63,045 bases of DNA. Source: Verrucomicrobiota bacterium. GTDB lineage: Bacteria > Verrucomicrobiota > Verrucomicrobiia > Palsa-1439. Location: positions 1-63,045 of the forward strand of contig PLTX01000025.1 of assembly GCA_003164675.1 (NCBI GenBank). The letters run 5' to 3'. Below are positions 61,523 to 63,045 of the stretch, piece after piece. The stretch's first letter is position 1, and each line of letters starts with the position of its first letter. The notes under the pieces were generated by a model, which saw nothing but the letters and a program-made list of their open reading frames with translations, had not been told where the DNA came from and did no database searches. Made by a program: the position numbers and the translations under genes.

Positions 61523-63045
61523 TTAAAAGGTCCAGGTAACTTTGCCGTAAATACTGCGTCCGACCTCCGTTGTTTGCGACTGGAGCGACGGCGCATACTC
61601 CAAATGCTCGCCGTTTAGCAAATCCTGCCCGACAATCGAGAACTCGAGGTTCTTCGTCGGTTTCCACCCCAGCCGCAGATCGAGTGAGAAATACTGGGGC
61701 ACATCCACGGCGGTGGTACTGGTCTCCGTCCTGATGGCCACCCTGTCCACGTACCGCAGCGTGGCGTCAAATTGGACCTGGTGAGGCAAATTCATCAACG
61801 AGCGCAGGGAGAATTGCTGTTGCGGGCTCCCGCCTGGGTCGATTTCCGGACTCGTGGTGGCGGCGTCGTCGACGTGAAGCTGCATGTGGAGCCAGGTGTA
61901 CGTGGCCTGCCACCGCCACCAATCCAGCATCTGCCAGTTGCCCGCAGCCTCGAGTCCATAGGTCTGGGCGGATGAATCGTTGCCGTGTGTGCCCGTCGTG
62001 AACGTCGCCAGCTTGGAATAGTCATTATAGAATGTCGCAAAGTCTAGCGACACCCGTTCGCAGGGGCGTACCCGATAACCGAGTTCATACGCCAGCAGGT
62101 CTTCCGAACCGAAAGCCTTATTGCCTTCGGAATCCGACGGTGTGCGGACCGCGCGGGAAACCGCTGCCCAGACGGTTTGATGGACCGTCGGCGTCCACGA
62201 GACCCGCCCGCTGGGTTCAACTTCAAATCCTGTGAAATCATTGTGTTCGAGTTTGGTGCCCAGCGTCAGTTTCAACCGTTCCGGTATCAGGGTCACTTCA
62301 TCCTGAATGAAGCCGCTGAACAATTGCCGGTCGGTGTGGACGGTGGAACTGTTCCTGATGGTTTCATCCTCCAGCCGGTAGCCCAGACCCGCGATCACCT
62401 CCTGCCGCGAGCCAATCTGCCGGTCATACTGCAAATCGACATCGAACGTGTCGAGGTTGTCCCCGACGTTCGTCATATCACGCACGGTCTTGTCATAGTA
62501 CGTCTGCAGTTTGACTTCCGACCCATTCGCCAGCGTATGCGTCCAGCGGCCAAGAACGTCGCCGCCGGAGATGTCGGTGTCCCGGGTCAATTGTTGCGTA
62601 TAGGGCGGCGTGTTTGTGCTCACGCTTTCGACCTGGCCCTCGGTGCCATCGTAGGCGTCTCCTTGCATGGTCAGCAGGTTGTCGCGAGACGGTTGCCAGT
62701 CCACCCGGAACCCGCCGCGGCCCTGCTGCCAGCCGTCGCGGCCATTGCCACCACCCAACATCTCGGAATCGGCGTGCTCAAAGTACTTGCCGTACAGCCG
62801 ATAAGACAGGTCGTCACCATGCGAGCCGCCGTAGCGAAACTCCCCAAAGCCCCGGTCCAGATTGCCGCCGCCGCCGCTGAGCAGCCAGCCTTGTGTGTCT
62901 TTGGCGCTCTTGGTGATGATATTGATCACGCCGTTGACCGCGTTGGCGCCCCACATCGTGGCGCCGGGACCGCGGATCACTTCAATCCGGTCGACGTCCT
63001 CCAGCATCGGGTCCTGCACATCCCAAAACACACCCGAGAACAGCG
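61523..63045 (-). CDS. TonB-dependent receptor, partial (N-terminus beyond the window)
   Basis: About 507 residues visible, cut by the right-hand edge. The plug end is clear: MLEDVDRIEVIRGPGATMWG, NAVNGVINIITKSAKDTQG is the standard plug motif. The rest is a beta-barrel with alternating aromatic strands and ends in VTWTF, the terminal Phe typical of outer-membrane barrels. The TonB box, signal peptide and first plug strands are missing. Substrate unknown. It lies 14 bases upstream of the YfiR gene and heads the cassette receptor - YfiR - CHASE8 kinase - REC/kinase/REC. Confidence 0.93.
   Translation of the reverse strand, partial: LFSGVFWDVQDPMLEDVDRIEVIRGPGATMWGANAVNGVINIITKSAKDTQGWLLSGGGGNLDRGFGEFRYGGSHGDDLSYRLYGKYFEHADSEMLGGGNGRDGWQQGRGGFRVDWQPSRDNLLTMQGDAYDGTEGQVESVSTNTPPYTQQLTRDTDISGGDVLGRWTHTLANGSEVKLQTYYDKTVRDMTNVGDNLDTFDVDLQYDRQIGSRQEVIAGLGYRLEDETIRNSSTVHTDRQLFSGFIQDEVTLIPERLKLTLGTKLEHNDFTGFEVEPSGRVSWTPTVHQTVWAAVSRAVRTPSDSEGNKAFGSEDLLAYELGYRVRPCERVSLDFATFYNDYSKLATFTTGTHGNDSSAQTYGLEAAGNWQMLDWWRWQATYTWLHMQLHVDDAATTSPEIDPGGSPQQQFSLRSLMNLPHQVQFDATLRYVDRVAIRTETSTTAVDVPQYFSLDLRLGWKPTKNLEFSIVGQDLLNGEHLEYAPSLQSQTTEVGRSIYGKVTWTF

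Noticed and set aside
1-63045. tRNA, rRNA or CRISPR array
   Set aside because: I looked for cloverleaf T-arm motifs, conserved rRNA blocks and regularly spaced direct repeats and saw none. A covariance-model scan would be decisive.

Overview
The window looks like a chromosomal segment of a high-GC, Gram-negative, LPS-bearing bacterium, most likely a member of the Verrucomicrobiota (Pedosphaera/Limisphaerales-like). Direct support for a diderm envelope: a Kdo transferase (WaaA), two TolC-type outer-membrane factors, a TonB-dependent receptor, Wzm/Wzt O-antigen-type export and several lipoproteins. The phylum call is inference from gene style (TPR/GT-C fusions, GH57 next to DUF4912, YfiR linked to histidine kinases, glycine-zipper and YXWGXW-like proteins), not from a marker gene. 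No rRNA, tRNA or CRISPR array was seen.

Layout. 0.8-7 kb: a single-domain response regulator, an IS66-type transposase remnant, a BioF/serine-palmitoyltransferase-like PLP enzyme, a 47-residue membrane peptide, a secreted multicopper oxidase with two fibronectin III domains, and a DUF486 membrane protein; two families of dispersed repeats lie between them. 7.2-13.2 kb: a five-gene exporter operon (TolC, TolC, HlyD-like adaptor, FtsX-like permease, LolD-like ATPase). 13.2-28 kb: a surface-glycan region with Wzm, Wzt, a polytopic membrane protein, RfbC, a very large sulfotransferase/coiled-coil/GT2/GT2/GT4 gene split by an apparent one-base insertion, further GT2, GT4 and GT9 enzymes and two polytopic membrane proteins, one PIG-V-like. 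28-44 kb: an HPt-like/REC regulator, a sugar nucleotidyltransferase, an ABC-F ATPase, an unknown helical protein, a GH57 glucan branching enzyme with a DUF4912 partner, a TPR membrane protein, WaaA, and a four-PAS hybrid kinase with a nearby response regulator. 44-52.4 kb: a glycine-zipper lipoprotein, a Gly/Tyr/His-rich secreted protein, a DmpG/HMGL-like aldolase, an ECF sigma / anti-sigma / propeller-lipoprotein operon, a truncated GT87 relic, a DPM1-like GT2 and an HpnK/ChbG deacetylase. 52.4-55.4 kb: an accessory, repeat-rich zone with an IS1595-family deletion derivative, palindromic repeats and an SRAP (HMCES) gene fragment. 55.4-63 kb: a TMTC-like GT-C/TPR protein, then a minus-strand signalling cassette: TonB receptor (cut by the window edge), YfiR, a CHASE8-HAMP-PAS kinase and a REC-kinase-REC protein.

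How the parts may work together. The 7-28 kb region reads as synthesis and export of a decorated surface polysaccharide. The GH57/DUF4912 pair points to glycogen-type storage glucan. The end cassette looks like a receptor-to-kinase signalling unit with YfiR as the periplasmic link. The two hybrid kinases (40 kb and 57 kb) share near-duplicate kinase cores. The strongest candidates for new biology are the split sulfotransferase-glycosyltransferase giant, the DUF4912 protein and the TonB receptor/YfiR/CHASE8 kinase cassette.
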